Shown piece after piece: positions 11,757-23,332 of a stretch of 64,000 nt of DNA. The notes beneath the pieces are model-generated. The model did no database searches, was not told the origin of the DNA, and saw only the letters and a program-made list of their open reading frames with translations. Position 1 is the stretch's first letter, and every line of letters starts with the position of its first letter. Origin of the DNA: Pseudisothecium myosuroides (taxonomy: Eukaryota; Streptophyta; Bryopsida; Hypnales; Lembophyllaceae); the NCBI GenBank assembly GCA_951799445.1, contig OX637287.1, positions 51,923,724-51,987,723 on the forward strand, in the 5' to 3' direction. A program made the translations under genes and the position numbers.

Positions 11757-13451
11757 TCACAAAGATAACAGGCTGTAATAGACAATTGGAACAAAAGCAT
11801 TGTCCAGTTGCGAGGTGAAGGCTTCCACAAGACCTGCACATATGGCCGCGACTACCATTGATCCAATCTGATCAACCAGGGGAAACGTTGGTGGCACGTA
11901 GGAAACAAGAACCGAAGCTGCGAAGATACTTAGTACCCCAGCGATGGTCCCTTCCCATGTCTTCTTACTCAAACTGCTCAATCGCATGGAGCCAAAATTG
12001 TACCCTACCACAGAGGCCATAGTGTCGCCAATGCCCAGGCTCAGAATCCCTGCGTAGGCTGCCAGTGGTCTGTCTGTTGAGCTCAGCCAGACGGGAATAG
12101 CACAGCCCAGTAACAAGGAGAAATGACTAATGATTAAGACGTCCGAGTCTCTGGAATCCGTAAAAACTTTCAAAAATGAGTGGATCTTCTCACCAAGGGG
12201 AGGAATTCTCCACACCCTAATTGTTTCCACAAGTACGAATACTCCGAATGCCAGAGCAAAGGAGATTCGCAAGAAGTCGACTTGGAAGGCCAGGGCAGGC
12301 ACGAACATGACTACGGCCATGATGTGAAACCCCTTCCGTATCATTATCTTCGCCATCTGCTTCCTCAAGGTCAATTGATGCAAAAACAGGCCGATTACGA
12401 GCACCCAGTATACGCACAACCCCACTCTTTGAACTGGCTGGTTCATCACGAAGCGCAGAATCCAAAGGACAGGATGCTGAGGTACTCCTACTACAAGACG
12501 CAACCAAGCTGGGGCAACCCAGAACACCACGGCCAGAACAGTGAAGCAAAACAGTGCAGCTCTTGGAGCCGATTCCAAAATTGGTTCTTTCTTCTCCACG
12601 ACCTCCAATGACAGAGAGCTCAGAAGCCCTTTGTACAACACCGGTACAAGCAGCATTCCCAGCACTATTGCGTGCACGATAGGAAGAACAGGATCTACAT
12701 CCTCTACCGGCGTCAATTCTGGCTTTACCATATTGAGCAACAGTTTCCACGATGGCTCCAAAATTGAATTGCTCAAATAGAGTGCTAACCCATGCGCTAC
12801 CAGCATCGCCTCTCCCGCTGACGTACAACCAGGAAACGCTTGCAGAAAATAGCGAAAAAAGAATACACTCCCAGCTGCATTTACGACACACCAAATCACG
12901 CCAGTGGCGAACCCTAATTGCAGCATCACCAACAACAAAACCCCGATCACGGCTACTGCCCTTCGGAATTCCCAATTTTTGCGCCCGGGTTCAAATGAAC
13001 TCAACCTGTCCCTCTTTGCGCTAGTCTCTAACCTGCATCCATTCCTCTGTTTCACAACCTCCTGCTTTTCATCCCTTTCCCCTCCCCAAACCAAAACCGC
13101 CAGCAAAGAAGAACTGCACGCGATGGAGCTCCAAAATTCCACGCGAGCCCACTCCAATCCGGGTGCTTGAGCCAGCCGAGAAGCCATCAACAGCGGCGGA
13201 GTCATCGCCCCGAGCAGAATTCCCGGCGCTGGCGTAGCGCGAAAGCTCCAACTCGTCCCGTTCTCGCTGCCACTCCTCTCCACCGCCCACGCGCACGCAA
13301 CCAGCAGCATCAAAGACGCAATCACGCCTGTGCCACATCCCCCCCCAACGACGACCACAACCCTAATCACAATCAGCAGCACCACCGCGGCTTCCTGCCA
13401 CAGCGGTACGGCCGATGCCCCACGCGACCGCATCTCCACCCGCCAATTCAT
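11757..13451 (-). CDS. DOK1: Dolichol kinase (DOLK/SEC59/EVAN family), single exon
   Basis: This enzyme uses CTP to phosphorylate dolichol, giving the dolichyl phosphate needed for N-glycosylation, O-mannosylation and GPI anchors at the endoplasmic reticulum. The protein is 564 residues, close to the plant enzyme (about 570), in one uninterrupted frame. It is highly hydrophobic with many membrane spans, beginning near residues 20-55. The family signature lies in the C-terminal third: GIGDTMASVVGYNFG at about 473-487 followed by SKKTWEGT at about 495-502, the CTP-binding region. RKGFHIMAVVMF upstream and QLDNAFVPIVYYSLL at the end are also typical. The next ATG is only six codons in, so the start is not critical. 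Tandem 10-bp repeats sit directly upstream of it. Other-frame ORFs across the gene are shadows. Confidence 0.96.
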   Translation of the reverse strand: MNWRVEMRSRGASAVPLWQEAAVVLLIVIRVVVVVGGGCGTGVIASLMLLVACAWAVERSGSENGTSWSFRATPAPGILLGAMTPPLLMASRLAQAPGLEWARVEFWSSIACSSSLLAVLVWGGERDEKQEVVKQRNGCRLETSAKRDRLSSFEPGRKNWEFRRAVAVIGVLLLVMLQLGFATGVIWCVVNAAGSVFFFRYFLQAFPGCTSAGEAMLVAHGLALYLSNSILEPSWKLLLNMVKPELTPVEDVDPVLPIVHAIVLGMLLVPVLYKGLLSSLSLEVVEKKEPILESAPRAALFCFTVLAVVFWVAPAWLRLVVGVPQHPVLWILRFVMNQPVQRVGLCVYWVLVIGLFLHQLTLRKQMAKIMIRKGFHIMAVVMFVPALAFQVDFLRISFALAFGVFVLVETIRVWRIPPLGEKIHSFLKVFTDSRDSDVLIISHFSLLLGCAIPVWLSSTDRPLAAYAGILSLGIGDTMASVVGYNFGSMRLSSLSKKTWEGTIAGVLSIFAASVLVSYVPPTFPLVDQIGSMVVAAICAGLVEAFTSQLDNAFVPIVYYSLLSL

Positions 13452-13460
13452 CGTAGTTGC

Positions 13461-13508
13461 AAGTCACATCAAATCACATCAAATCACATCAAATCACATC
13501 ACATCACA
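13461..13508. repeat. 10-bp tandem repeat in the dolichol kinase leader
   Basis: AAATCACATC is present three times exactly, with a variant copy before (AAGTCACATC) and shortened ACATC units after. It lies 10-57 nt upstream of the minus-strand start codon and should be in the 5'UTR or core promoter. Confidence 0.9.
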
Positions 13509-13843
13509 TTTCCTCGTGGATCGCCACCCAATCCGCCTTCCCAAAGCGAAATCGCAATCGCAAGTGCGCCATGGCGCAGAATCGCGAGGCTTTGAGGGGA
13601 TTCATTCCAGAACAGCGAACGCGTTCGTCGACGAAGGTGATGGAGCCGTCGACATTGAAGTCCGGAGGAAAGACTGACAAGAGAAGTCTGCGAAGCAAGC
13701 ACACGGCCACAGTGCCACACGGCGTCGGGTTTTGACTTGGGACCTGACAACTGAAGTTTCCCAGGCGGGGTATTTTATGTTTTCTGGGTGCAGAATAATT
13801 CACATGAAGCTCTTTACATCCACCGACGTGGATGAAACACGGA

Positions 13844-14007
13844 AAATTTGGATGATAAATCATTACAGTAGACAAGTAGATACACATGAACTTCATAAAA
13901 ATTTGGATGATAAATCATTACAGTAGGTAAGTAGATACACATGAACTTCATAAAAATTTGGATGATAAATCATTACTTTAGATAGATACACATGAACTTC
14001 ATAAAAA
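13844..14007. repeat. 55-bp minisatellite, about three copies
   Basis: GATGATAAATCATTAC recurs at 13851, 13906 and 13961, each followed by a variable spacer and GATACACATGAACTTCATAA. The third copy is shortened in the spacer. It lies in the far upstream flank of dolichol kinase. Confidence 0.93.
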
Positions 14008-14009
14008 CT

Positions 14010-17000
14010 AGTGTGCCTTGTGCTGTCGCCACAGCCAAAACGTTTTTTTATTTTTATTTTTAAATTTATAAAAATTTATAAAAACTTTGAAATTCATTAA
14101 CTTTCACACTATAGGTCCAAATGCCACAAAACAAAGCTTGTGCACCCCTCCTTGCCAAGGGCTTTTGATGACACCAAAAACGCCAACGAGAAATACGTGG
14201 TCTGGAAGATCTCAACGTAACAAACAAAACAAAACAAAGAAACAAACTTAAGGTATGGATCACTAGGAAGAAAAAAGACATAAATGATATTTTTATAACC
14301 TCTAAAATTCCTTGCAACCAAATTGGAGTTTCTGAGGTTTTGATTAAGTGATGCAGTTTGACTTTTGACTTGTTCGCATCTGAAATTTATACTTTTGGAT
14401 GTACATTTCCGAAACAAATTTGGAAATATAATGTGTGCACATGGATGAATTTGGATGCAGTTTCCAATAAAATTTTGAATGATTTGGCCTCAAAAATTCA
14501 ATTTCTCTAATTATTGAAGGCCACTTGTGAGGAATGGCAATTTTTTGACACATGAGGACATTCCCAAGTTAAGAAAAATGATTTGAAGGCAATGGCATGA
14601 TTGAAAAATCACCTTTCAATCATAAAAATTGTTATTTACTGTAGAATAGATTTATATATAAATAGATTTTTTTTCTCCAAACCTTTCTATGTCCAGTGCG
14701 CTTAAAGGTCTGTGAAAAAGGATGTGTAATAAGATTCTTGTTATGGTGGACGATGACTTCCATAACTTAAGAAATAAAGAAGTGATATAGGGCAACTATT
14801 TTAAAGTTCTTTATATATTTCTTTCTCAAAGAGACTCTTTTAACAATTTCAATTTTTAGGCAAATTCAAGCATTAGAACATTTTCTTAAAGTTCAATGAA
14901 AAGGTAATTTTTCTCTGAAAATGGTTAGAAATCCTTATTCTTTAAAGATTAAGGATTCTGTATGACTAAAATCAAACTTTACAAAAATATTTACTTAATA
15001 CCAAACCTTCCTATTAGTACACAATGTAGATGTTACTTTTAAAAATAAAAACTAAAAATTCTAAAATCCAAAAAAATACTTGAAATCCTTTAACATTATT
15101 TGGATGACTAATACTGTAATATAGATGTATTTCATATATAAAATCTTTTTGACCTTTAATCCTTAATGGAATCTTTTAACCTCTAAAGGATTAAAGAGAC
15201 TACTTTGGAATTTTACAAAATTTGGACATATTCTATTGATTGACTTCAAAATTTTGAATTTTTGCATGAAAATTTTAATCACTCTATCTGTGAAGTTCAA
15301 TTTTTCAAGTCATTCCAATAAATATTGCAATAGTTAGAATTTTTTTCAATTTCAATGTCAAAACATGAAGTTAAAATATATTCTAAAAAAAATACGGGAT
15401 AATCAATTTTATTGGATTTTAGAGATTTAAATCTACTCAAAAAGATTTGATAAAGTGAAAGTTATGAAGAGTTGTTTAGTCAGCAATGAAGGTAGAAAGA
15501 ATGTATAAAATGGTTGATAATTGTTTATTAGAACATTATCACCATTAGGATTAACAATTCTCAATTATAAAAATCATTAACGCTTTAGTTTGTCCTTTCT
15601 ATAAGTACCACCATCCATTTAATAAATTTAAAATTTAAAATATGAAAGTCTTTTTAGTTAAATTTTTAAAATATATTCTCAATCCATTTTTGAACATATT
15701 GACTAAAATGCACAAATTATGGGACATACATGTTGTATTTTAATGTTGAAAGATAAAATTTCACCTTTCGGAAGGGCTAGAAAAAATTATATTTTGAAGT
15801 TTACATACACTGAACCTAAAATCAATGGGGATATTTACTCTAAAATTTTGGGAGTATGTACTTGAACACTTTAATTAAAATATTCTACAGTTCACTTGGA
15901 TTTATTAGAGAATAAATATAGATGAGGATTTTAGTCTTACTTTAGATACAAGTATTTTGAAGTAATTATGAGCCTCTAAAAAGAAAGAACTTTATGGATT
16001 AACTATACTTTGACTTTTTTAAAGTCAAATTCTATTTAGCCAAGGGATAAAAATCAAATTTTAAACTAAATTCTAATATATAATTAATGTATGACTACTA
16101 CATGTAATAAAAAATTTAAGTCAATTTAAAGAAATTCCATGGGATTTCAAGTATCTATAATTTTAAATCATATAATGCATTTTGTTACATGTCATTTTTT
16201 AATTTTTTAATTATACTTTGATCTAATTTGAAGAATATTTCAATTAGATTTGAAACTTCAACCAACAAAACAAAGCCAGGTTGACCTCTTAATCATGCAC
16301 TTTAGAAACTAATGAAAACATAGAGAGATTCACAAGGAATTGGATTCCATGTAGGTTGGTGACTCCCACAATGGCATTGACATTCTTGACTTCTAACATA
16401 GTAAACTCACCCCAATTTTATGACCCCAATTTAAAACTGGTAACCTACTCACTCTATTGACAATGGCAAACGTATCCAATGCAAGTATAGCCATAGACTC
16501 TAAGAAGTTGAATATTTTTTAAATTCAAGGATGAATTCAAAGATTAGAAGACCAAAATATTTGTAAAAGCTAGATCATCAAAGGGCATATTTAGAGTATC
16601 ATAGTAGGTAGTGAATGGAGTACATCCAACAATGCAAGGCTAATTGAATACCTATAAAATCAACTTTAACCAATTCAAATGCAAAAGGTACATTTATAAA
16701 AAGATAGAACTACTGACATATGAAATGAGTTTATCTAATTTTCGCAATTCTTATAAAACAATAGAATTATTCATAAAGTATCCAAAACCGGGGTTTAAAC
16801 CCCACAGTTTTGTGAAAAAGCAAGTTTTGGGCAAAAAGTCAATACAAAAGTGGGTATCAAACTTTCGTAAGCACCCAAATCGACCAAAAAGAAGTTTGGT
16901 CCGGACTTTGCCTGTAGTTTAGTGGTCGCCTGCGGGGTCGTCTGTCGGAAAAAGTCCCCTCCAAATTGGAGGGGACTTTACGAATAACTCTAATGTCAAA

Positions 17001-17621
17001 TAAATTTCAAAACTCTAATTGCATCTGACAAATTCAAAAATTGACAAAGCTCGACATATGCAAAAATAGAGAGCTTGACATATGCATATTGGGTCTATTA
17101 AATATTTTTTCAATCCGTATTTTCTGTCCTAGTTTGAATACTCCAAAATGGCAGCAAGAGGAGGGACCGAAACTTTTGCCATTTCAATAAGCCTTGCCTA
17201 CGGTAGGCGTCCATTGTAGTACAGAGAGGTCTAAGACCCTCGTAAAGTATAAGCAATTACAACAACCTTCTCTCTCTCTCACACAATAAGCGTGCCAAGC
17301 AAGTGGCAATTCGTGTCCACCAACTGAGGGATACCTACTGTGCTACCAATTGCGACTACTTTGAAAAAAATAGAAAAATTATAGAATTATACAACAATAG
17401 CGTATGCTAATCGATTCAAAAATACACTATTAAAAAATGCTCCTTAGTTTCTTGGAAAAATCGTCTGGCATATCAAGAACGATGTTTACATCGGCCATCC
17501 TGCTTGAAACTGTGAGGAAGGCCTTCGGCAATCCACAACTCACCGAGCTACTCTGTCTATGAAAACCACAATGTGAAAGAATGAGAAATCGCAAAAATTG
17601 TAATGTCAAGCTATGGCAATA
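14010..17621. other. Gene-free AT-rich region
   Basis: No convincing gene. Short frames (for example at 14066-14553 and 16644-16922) have low-complexity translations and resemble nothing I know. A perfect palindrome lies at 16951-16979. The last 200 bases include the 3'UTR side of NAA50. Confidence 0.5.
16951..16979. repeat. Perfect 14-bp stem palindrome
   Basis: AAAGTCCCCTCCAA and its exact complement are separated by one base. The GC-rich core stands out against AT-rich surroundings. It could be a cruciform site, the tip of a foldback element or a cleaved hairpin remnant. Confidence 0.9.
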
Positions 17622-18997
17622 TCACGAGTCCCCATTGGATTTACCAGGAGGTACTAAGGTCTTGGATAAAACATGGCAATGGGGCGGGTCAATCCGTTTG
17701 TAGTAGTTTTTCAACGTGTCGGTAATCTCAAAACCAAACTGCCTGTAAAATTCTATCGCCTCGCTATTGTTAATCTGGACATGCAGATAAACCTCCACGA
17801 TGTTGGGATCTTCCTTGCAAAGATCCAACGCATTTTGAAGCAGCTTTGAGCCTGCGCAAAGCAGCGTCAAAAAATCAGCGCTTTCACTCCATTACACATT
17901 TGAAATGTAAACACAAACCTCTCCTCTCCCTGCATCTTGGATAGATATGCACTGACGTTATTGCTATACTATCGTAATACTACCGCTTGTAAATATAGAA
18001 ATTGTACCAAGAATTCCATTCGAAATTATAGAGGAACCTTCCCAAAGATGGACGCCAGGTGCAAAGCCTGTCTTAGACTTCAGGGTGACATTAAAGACAT
18101 AGGAATATTGCACCAAAATAGGAATACTGTCACCCTAGACTGCCTCGCGGATATCTGTAACAATAAATGCATTGACTGCACGACTATGTGCAGGTGGCAT
18201 TACAGACAATTAACTTACCGATTCGTAATCTCCGGTAAGGGGCGAGAACGCCCAGAGTCATTATGTAGAGCCGCACGTTGCCACCATCTTTCTTTTCCAA
18301 GCGACAGGCGATTGATCCAACGCATATGTCATTGTAATATGCTGAAAAAGCTCATGAGCCATCCCGATTCAGAAATCACGCAACTTACAAAGAAATGATT
18401 CAGAAATTCACAGCCAAGAAAAGCTAAAACTGAACCCAGTTGCTGGAAAGAAAGCAGAAGGTAATCACACCCGTAATTGTCACTGACCCAAAATCGAAAC
18501 CCTAAAGTCTTCGACAGTCGGTAGATATTGACTAAGAGGATGTAGACCAACTAAAAATCTGATAAGTGTAGGGTTTTAGGTCATCTACCAATAAACCTGT
18601 TGAAACTTCCCAACCTACGCATACATTCGTTGGTGCGTTGGAATCCTCTATCATTTGCTAACAGAACAAGAAAATTTGCAAGATAGTCCTCGACTAGAAT
18701 CGTGTCACAAGCAAGCCAAACACACAGATGCAGATACCGTACCACCGAAACTGACACACACACACACACACACACATCTCTAAACCCAAAACACGAGAAC
18801 GTGCGAAGACAACAGAAGCCAAGCAGGGGCAGGGCAATCGTACCAAGCTTGGTGAAATCGCCGGAGTTGAGCGCATCGTTGTAAAACTTGTCCTGGTACG
18901 TGACAGGGAAGATGGCCGTGTTGAGCTTGCGCAACTGCATGATATTCTTGTCGCGCACACAGTCGAAGGAGATCGAGGCTTCCTGCGGCCGACCCAT
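17622..18997 (-). CDS. NAA50: N-alpha-acetyltransferase NAA50, three exons
   Basis: NAA50 is the GNAT-fold catalytic subunit of NatE; it acetylates N-terminal methionines and lysines and associates with the NatA complex at ribosomes. Exons on the minus strand are 18997-18844, 18341-18219 and 17851-17622, 507 nt, 168 residues plus stop, against about 164-169 in relatives. All joins use GT/AG and keep phase. The start MGRPQEASISFDCVRDKNIM is chosen over an ATG 78 codons upstream (19231) because homology begins here. Blocks RLYIMTLGVLAPYR (75-88), VEVYLHVQINNSEAIEFY and FGFEITDTLKNYYKRI are typical; the active-site Tyr (77) and the His of YLHVQ are kept. Oddity: the acetyl-CoA loop reads RRLRIG (88-93) where family members have RRLGIG or similar, so a conserved Gly is Arg (codon CGA). 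Confidence 0.95.
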
Positions 18998-19387
18998 GGC
19001 CAGGGGCAAACGCACCTGAGAGCTTGAGATGGAAAACCCTAGAAGAGTCCCAAGTCCGTCCGTCCGTCCGTCGGTACCAGCAGCAGCCAAGCGACCTGTC
19101 CCTTGAGCCCAAAACAGAGGCAGACACCGTGATCTCCCAAACTCACGACCAACGCCGCGGAGACAGACGGAGGCTCCAGTCGGGCGGGGTGTAGGAGACA
19201 CGATCACACGACGACGACGGCCTTGGGTCACTTGGATTGGAAGATGGGTTCGATGGGGATGCGTAACTTGGATGCACGAACGGGTGTCTCACAGGCGAAA
19301 TTTCAAACTCCGTTGCGTAACCAGCTCCGACTGTGAGCGTCTGTGTGCTCGACGTGTTTCATCCACGAGCAGATCGTAACCACATGG

Positions 19388-19520
19388 TATCATCCACGAA
19401 GGTGACTGTCACATGATTTTTCATCCACGAAGGGGACCATTACATGAGTTTTCATCCACGAAGGTGACTGTTACATGATTTTTCATCCACGAAGGGGACC
19501 ATTACATGAGTTTTCATCCA
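19388..19520. repeat. 31-bp minisatellite upstream of NAA50
   Basis: CATCCACGA recurs at 19391, 19422, 19453 and 19484, with a partial fifth at 19515. Two unit types alternate (GGTGACTG...ATGATTTTT and GGGGACCA...ATGAGTTTT), so the real unit is a 62-bp dimer duplicated twice. It sits about 390 bp upstream of the NAA50 start codon. Confidence 0.93.
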
Positions 19521-19989
19521 CTTACAGAGCTGGTTACGTCCTGTAACCCTTCTCGCCGCCTCCCGGCGTCTCGAAGGTTACCTAGTCCGTAACGTAGGAT
19601 GCTAAACTCGTCCCACGAAGCGAACCCTGCAGGGTGAGTTTACCCATTGGGAAAACACTGGAATTTTTTATTTGCCACACATGATAAAATTTGCAAATTC
19701 TAAAATCATCTTGCAATTGGAGGCCTTGAATTAGCTAGAGAAGTCAAGAAAATAGAAATAGCTCGGCACAAAATAGGGGACTTTTTTTTATAATTACCTC
19801 GCTAAAAACAAAATTCACCTTGTAGGGCCTACTTCATGGGACGGGTTTAGCGTCTTGCCTGCCTAACTCCGTTGGGTGTCAGAGTTGCATACTAGAGCAT
19901 TTTTTCAATTCTTGTTTTGTTTATGGACTAGGTAATTGCAAAGCAAGCCAAGTTATCAAATTTTTTCAACTCTTATTTTGTTTATATTT

Positions 19990-21267
19990 CAGTAGAAGAA
20001 ACCCGTGAATTTTTTTATGTTAGGCTCTGGATGTGAGGTGTTTTTTGTAGACATCATGATGTTAGAGTGGTAATGGCCCAAGAAGGCAATTTCCATGGAT
20101 GTTGCCAAGAACACTGGTAAATTACTGTCAAAACACATTGATGCTGTCATTGACATTTATGTTTTATTTGACATGAACTCAAATATAGTGATGTTTTTTT
20201 GAACATCCAAAAACCATAGTACTGCCACGTTAACAAGCAAATGCATTTTGACTAAGGATAAGTCTATAAAAATTATTTTGGGTTGTGGTAATACAATGAC
20301 CAAATATAAAAGGATTAGGAGAAGGGCAGCCAGGTTGCATGCTTTGCAAAAAAGAAAAAGGGATGGATGTACACCATGGATGAAAATAGAAGCTCTCTAT
20401 ACAAGTAGGGAGATAGGAAGTAAAAAAAACTATATGGGATATGTAAAGCAAGAACTGTGCTCAAAATAGAGTGTCTGAAACAATGTCCAGATGTTTGAAA
20501 CAACATCCACATGTCTAAAACAACATCCGATGTCCAACAGTCAAGTTTCCATCTTCAAATTATCCCATATTTTTTGTCTGACCATAGACGGACGATAAAT
20601 ATGTCCCCTCCCTCCTTCATTCTCACTATCTATCAATGAGGTAATTCCTTAACTTTGCCATCAAAAATTCTTTTGATGGTAGATGGTAAATTTTCTTTAA
20701 CTCTTGTTGATTTTGACATGTTTTGTTGTTTTGTTTTTTAAATTTCTTTTGAATATTATTTTTACTGTTTTTAAAATATTATTTTTTGATGACCTTGTCT
20801 TATTGGTATAGTATGCACCAATGATGTCTTAAAAATGTCTAGACGTCTCAATTGACATCTCAAAAAACAATATAAAAATTTTAAGATGTTAAAGTGTGCT
20901 AACTAGGCATGCCACATCATCGTCGGTGGTTGCCACGTCACTTTTCTTGTGTCTATGTTAGCCGCCACGTCATGTGCCACATCATAGATGGGTTGGATGA
21001 AAAAAAATTCTATGTGGCTCTCCTTGCTTACGTGGCGCTTACGTGGGGCAGATTTGGCAACCACATGGCACAATTTCCTTGAGTGCAAAACCAATGTCTT
21101 TGTGGACATTAGATGCTAAACATCTGATGTTACACTGTCATGCATGACGTTTTTACCCTGTCAACTTTGACACGATTTTTTGGACATCGATGTTGACATC
21201 ACTTGACATCAATCACAACATCTGGAAGCAAATTTTTAACACAAAAAACCGCGGGTTTCTCCTAGTG
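19990..21267. mobile_element. CACTA-like non-autonomous element, 1.28 kb
   Basis: The left end is CAGTAGAAGAAACCCGTG and the right end, inverted, is CACTAGGAGAAACCCGCGG, imperfect TIRs of the CACTA type. Three-base TTT flanks (19987-19989, 21268-21270) fit the 3-bp target duplication of that superfamily. No transposase is visible. The flanking host DNA is itself a tandem duplication: TTTATGGACTAGGTAATTGC occurs left of the element (about 19920) and immediately right of it (21268). Confidence 0.72.
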
Positions 21268-21270
21268 TTT

Positions 21271-22290
21271 ATGGACTAGGTAATTGCAAAGCAAGCCAAG
21301 TTATAAAAAATTGCCAATTAGAACCTATCCATCTGCAAGTGGCGAGGTTGATACTGACCTACAATTATTTTTTATGACTTGGCCTAATTTTCAATTATCG
21401 GACATAATCACAATGTAGGAGAGTTGAGCCGTTTGATTTCTTTGATTGTTTAACCAATCAAAACATGCTACAAGAATGAAACTCTCTTGCATTTCGCTGG
21501 ATTTGCATTCATTATCATGTTAATACCGGTTGGTAGTAGTAGAGATTTCCGTCTAAGATTTCTCTCTCTACCAAACCAATGAAATTTCTACTTCATACCC
21601 ATCCTAGCTATTGAAAATTTGCCCACAAGCAAACAACACTATCAATCTTAATCTGCCTCTCTTCAACTAATTGAAGCATGCTACAATGGCAAAACTCTCG
21701 TGCATTGAGATTATGCGAGGGTAGCCACCCAAGTCATCATAGTGAAGTTCTAAGAGCATCCGCAATCCAACCAGTATATTGACCCTATAAATGTATTTCT
21801 AACTTTTCACTCATATAGAATTAGAATTTGAAATTACTATCATTAGAAGTGCATCCTAAAGTATTTTAAATAAATACATGAAAATTCAAATTTAGACACT
21901 AGACAACCACTTCAAAAGCAAGCTTCAAAACAAAAATTATAGAGGCTTTGGCAAATTACACTTACTAAAGCAAAATTTGGTCAATTGCACGTTATAACAT
22001 TAGACCACAAATACAGTCGCAAAAATCAAATTCCAATAAATTTAAAATTTTATAATTTTTTCAAATTTTCAGTTAGGAAAATAAACTAGATTTGATAAAC
22101 TGCAATGGCCTCAAATTAATTCCAAAACTTAAAGATCATTTTTATAACTAAAATTCAAATTAAGAGTAAAGAATTAGAAGTTGTCAACAAACCCTACAAG
22201 AGTAAGACTTTGACCAAAAGTGTTGCAATCATGACATGGATTTTTGGATATTGCACTTATATCTATATGTCAAAGGTTTATCAAAATTAC
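21271..22290. other. Spacer
   Basis: No gene or intact element recognised; AT-rich with a few short duplicated words. Confidence 0.45.
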
Positions 22291-22293
22291 TAT

Positions 22294-22563
22294 CACTATA
22301 AGAAACCCCCATTTTAGGTGATGAGCTCTAATTTTTTATGACAAATTTTAGGTGATGTCAATGTTGACAACCCCAAAAAAATTTGTCAACAAAAATGTCC
22401 AATGTAACATCAATATTGAAAATCCAATATTTTTATGTCAACATTGATGTTACGTTGGACATTTTTGTTGACATAAAAATTTGGGGTTGTCAACATTGAC
22501 AGCACCTAAAATAAGTCATAAAAAATTAGGACTTGTCACCTAAAATGGGGGTTTCTTATAGTG
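22294..22563. mobile_element. Foldback MITE of CACTA type
   Basis: The 270-bp element begins CACTATAAGAAACCCCCATT and ends in the exact complement of that. The two arms stay nearly identical for roughly 120-130 bp each (shared ATTTTTTATGAC, TTTTAGGTG and TCAATGTTGACAACCCC blocks), so it can fold into one long hairpin. Flanks are TAT on both sides (22291-22293, 22564-22566), a 3-bp target duplication. The CACTA-N2-AGAAACCC end matches the larger element at 19990-21267. Confidence 0.9.
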
Positions 22564-23332
22564 TATTGATTGAAATTATGATTAGAAAATGGTCACATAC
22601 ATATTTCAATTGTAGTTTCCGGATGGAGGTCATTATCTGTCTTCAAAAACTTTTTCCTTGCCTTGTAGAATCCATGTTTTCAATGACATTAAATTAAAGT
22701 CATTTCAAGCAAAGATGCATTTTTGGAAAAAAAAAAGGCTTTGAAAATATAAGGTTTTACAATTCTTAGATACATTCAATTGATGAAAGATTGCCCTTCC
22801 TTCAAGGATACTTTAGAAGAGATTGTGTGGATTGATTTTGAGACAACAACTTCTTCAATCCAACAAATATTCAAAACTATAAGGTAAAACAGCCCATGAC
22901 AGTCAAATCGCCTATGACGGTCACCTAGAAGATGGCCCCAATTCGGTCAGAGATTAGTCAGGAAAGTAAAGTCTGTCTTTAAAAAAAAAAACTCTTTTCA
23001 ATAAAAACATGTTTCTAATGCAATTTATTTATGTCTCGTATTGATTAAGGGAAGATCTGATTACGGAAGTAAATTGACGGTTTTGTACTGTAGTTAAGGT
23101 CTTATACGGCTGTCAGCATAACAGCATTGAGTGTTGGAAAAATACTAATTAGGTTCAAAAAGTGGCGCTTCATGGTTATGAAAAAACCGAATTAGAATTC
23201 CACATGTGTGAAGCAGAGCAGTTGTACTGTAGTCTTTTCAATCTCGGACTGTGGAAGTGAATGTTTTGTTATGGAGACCACATTGTTGTGAGAGAAGGGC
23301 AGAATATTTAGAGCTTAGGCAGAGCAATTGCA

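Noticed and set aside
12180..13024. Several 65-252 codon frames over dolichol kinase
   Set aside because: Other-frame shadows of a conserved membrane enzyme.
13552..13735. Plus-strand frame starting MAQNREALRGF divergent to dolichol kinase
   Set aside because: Short, no recognisable family and overlapped by equally long frames on the other strand; more likely promoter DNA.
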